A stretch of DNA of 64,000 bases from Algivirga pacifica (GTDB lineage Bacteria; Bacteroidota; Bacteroidia; Cytophagales; Flammeovirgaceae), in assembly GCF_039543525.1 (NCBI RefSeq), contig NZ_BAABJX010000016.1, forward strand, positions 1-64,000, given 5' to 3'. The notes below the pieces were generated by a model. That model made no database searches. It was not told the DNA's origin and saw only the letters and a list, made by a program, of their open reading frames with translations. Position numbers and translations under genes: made by a program. Shown here piece by piece: positions 62,365 through 64,000 of the stretch (position 1 is the first letter of the stretch; every line of letters starts with the position of its first letter).

Positions 62365-62879
62365 GTTTGTTCATACTGTTTAATTGAGCTTCGCTCGTTC
62401 ATGATGTTTAGTTGAATCTATTAGGTGAGGTTCTCAAAGTTTCTCTTTGGGAAGTTGACTTGTTTAGGGAGATAAAGGAACTTTTTGGTGATAATTGATA
62501 ATTGATAATTGATAATTGATAATTGATAATTGATAATTGATAATTGATTTTCACAATCGTTTAAAAATATTATTCATAAAGAAGGAAAGGGTATTCTTGA
62601 AATATTCTTTCCTTCTTTTTTTATGGGGATTGTTTTCTATGGTTTTCTTGTGCGATGGTTGAGTGTTTATTCCGATTGGTAATAAAGGTCAATAAATGCA
62701 TTAACTTTGATTATTAAATAATTTTTATGGAATGGATTATCTTTACAAAAAATATTAATGATTAACGAAATGACTTCAGCTAAGGGGAATCTAGCAACAG
62801 GCCATAACAAGCAGATAAACAGTTTTTAGTGTAAGCTTTAATACCCTTAGTTTTTACAATCCTTAAAAGTGACAGAACG
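62365..62879. repeat. Gap with REP-like element and (GATAATT)8
   Basis: A REP-like unit at 62384–62414, eight perfect GATAATT units at 62490–62545 and a terminator at 62581–62622 fill the gap. No gene was seen. Confidence 0.85.
62581..62622 (+). terminator. Terminator before OFA transporter
   Basis: GAAGGAAAG pairs with CTTTCCTTC, followed by TTTTTTT. It closes the transcript from the STAS-like gene. Confidence 0.8.
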
Positions 62880-64000
62880 ATGAAAGAACAGATCAAAAAT
62901 CGTTGGTTGATTGCCGCCTCAGCAGTAGGTATTCATATTTCCATTGGTGCCGTTTATGCGTATAGTGTGTTGAAAAACCCTTTGCAGGAACAGATGGGTT
63001 GGGCATTAAACGAGACCTCCTGGGCGTTTAGTATTGCTATTATCTTTATGGCATTGTCGGCATCATTCCTGGGGCGTTTTGTAGAGCGTATAGGCCCTCG
63101 CAAGAGTGGTTTGCTGTCAGCGGCTTTGTATGGAGCAGGATTTTTGATCTCAGGACTGTCCATTAGTATGGAAAGCCTTCCGTTGTTCTTCTTAGGATAC
63201 GGGGTAATTGGAGGTATCGGTATGGGGATAGGGTATATCTGTCCCGTAGCGACCCTGGTAAAGTGGTTCCCGGATCGAAGAGGACTGGCGACAGGATTGG
63301 CCATTATGGGCTTCGGGTTTGGAGCATTGGTGGCAAGTAGCATTATCCAATCCGTGATGCCGATGGTAGGCTTGAGTGGAGCATTATATATATTGGGAGC
63401 ACTTTATATGGTGGTGATGGCCCTTTCTGCACAGTATTTATCGGCTCCTCCGGAAGGATGGGCGCCAGCAGGATTTGATCTGAATGCCAACAAAGGGGGC
63501 AAAGCACTGAAAAAGGATCTGGCACAGCTTACTTCTGTAGAGGCGTTGAAAACCAAACGATTCTATTATCTGTGGGTGATGTTCTTTATTACCATTACCA
63601 GTGGTATTGCAGTGATCTCTGTAGCGGCACCGCTATCACAGGAAGTGGCAGGGCTAAGCATCGCAGCCGCAGCAGCCATGGTAGGAACCATGGGACTATT
63701 CAATGGCCTTGGACGAATCGGATGGGCTAGCTTCTCAGACATGGCCGGCAGACCGATTACCTATACCATGTTCTTTGCCTTGCAATTGATCGCTTACTTC
63801 TTCCTTCCACAAGCCACCAACCCATTCTTCTTCCAGGTGCTGATGTTCTTGATCATCTCTTGTTACGGAGGAGTGTTCGCCACGATTCCAGCCTATATTG
63901 GTGATATCTTCGGAACGAAAAACCTTTCTGCTATCCACGGAAATACCCTGACGGCAAAAGCGGCTGCAGGATTGATCGGGCCACAGATTGCCGCTTACGT
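62880..64000 (+). CDS. OFA-family MFS transporter, cut by window edge
   Basis: This CDS begins at ATG 62880 and is still open at 64000, giving 373 residues. Repeated membrane helices and the MFS loop RFVERIGPRKSGLLSA, then IGYICPVATLVKWFPDRRGLATG are diagnostic of oxalate/formate antiporter-type carriers. The second half has GLGRIGWASFSDMAGR. Substrate may be an organic acid. It does not show up as a closed ORF because the stop lies outside. Confidence 0.85.
   Translation, partial: MKEQIKNRWLIAASAVGIHISIGAVYAYSVLKNPLQEQMGWALNETSWAFSIAIIFMALSASFLGRFVERIGPRKSGLLSAALYGAGFLISGLSISMESLPLFFLGYGVIGGIGMGIGYICPVATLVKWFPDRRGLATGLAIMGFGFGALVASSIIQSVMPMVGLSGALYILGALYMVVMALSAQYLSAPPEGWAPAGFDLNANKGGKALKKDLAQLTSVEALKTKRFYYLWVMFFITITSGIAVISVAAPLSQEVAGLSIAAAAAMVGTMGLFNGLGRIGWASFSDMAGRPITYTMFFALQLIAYFFLPQATNPFFFQVLMFLIISCYGGVFATIPAYIGDIFGTKNLSAIHGNTLTAKAAAGLIGPQIAAY

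Overview
The window comes from a low-to-medium GC marine-type Bacteroidota, most likely Cytophagales-like. The evidence is a type IX secretion substrate with a gliding-motility C-terminal domain next to a PorP/SprF partner, the FtsX–DUF3098–UppP–TruB–RibF gene order, an OstA-like lipoprotein-pathway protein, SufB, and gene starts without Shine–Dalgarno boxes. The species cannot be named from the sequence alone.

About 0.46–33.9 kb is a Mu-like transposable contractile-tail prophage. Left to right it holds: a repeat-dense left region (0.46–1.42 kb); a leftward CI/LexA-type repressor; and a rightward early operon with a Ner-like HTH protein, a DDE transposase (MuA-like), a MuB-like ATPase, a Gam-like end-protection protein, a GemA-like protein and accessory genes that include a nucleoid-associated NdpA homologue. 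Next is a leftward block with DUF6633-like, tail-completion, virion morphogenesis, tape-measure, portal/MuF/nuclease fusion, gp36-like and terminase genes. Last is a rightward block with prohead protease/scaffold, capsid, sheath, tube, frameshifted tail chaperone, baseplate, lysis and fibre genes. The two late blocks diverge from about 20.8–20.96 kb, where two identical decamers lie exactly 21 bp apart. Neither prophage end could be proved, because I found no target-site duplication.

From 34 kb to the right edge is host chromosome: a kinase-like protein, ribF, truB, uppP, DUF3098, ftsX, small unknown ORFs, an OstA-domain protein, tilS, a cyclic-nucleotide-binding protein, a dicarboxylate symporter, an ECF sigma factor, a 1907-residue adhesin-like T9SS substrate plus PorP/SprF, a solitary sufB, arginase, hemolysin III, a DUF819 transporter, several unknown proteins, and the 5' part of an OFA-family MFS transporter. 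Intergenic DNA in this part is rich in 7-bp tandem repeats, a 31-bp REP-like family and long perfect palindromes.

The most unusual signals are: helically phased TGTCG and TTTAA arrays at the prophage left end and TTTAA pairs beside several phage starts; two 98-bp diverged modules 315 bp apart; a chain of hairpins with mutually exclusive antiterminator/terminator shapes at 15.49–15.61 kb, antisense to the late operon; a tRNA-like acceptor/T-arm between transposase and MuB genes; a portal–MuF–toxin-nuclease fusion; and a hidden −1 frameshift gene in the tail chaperone.
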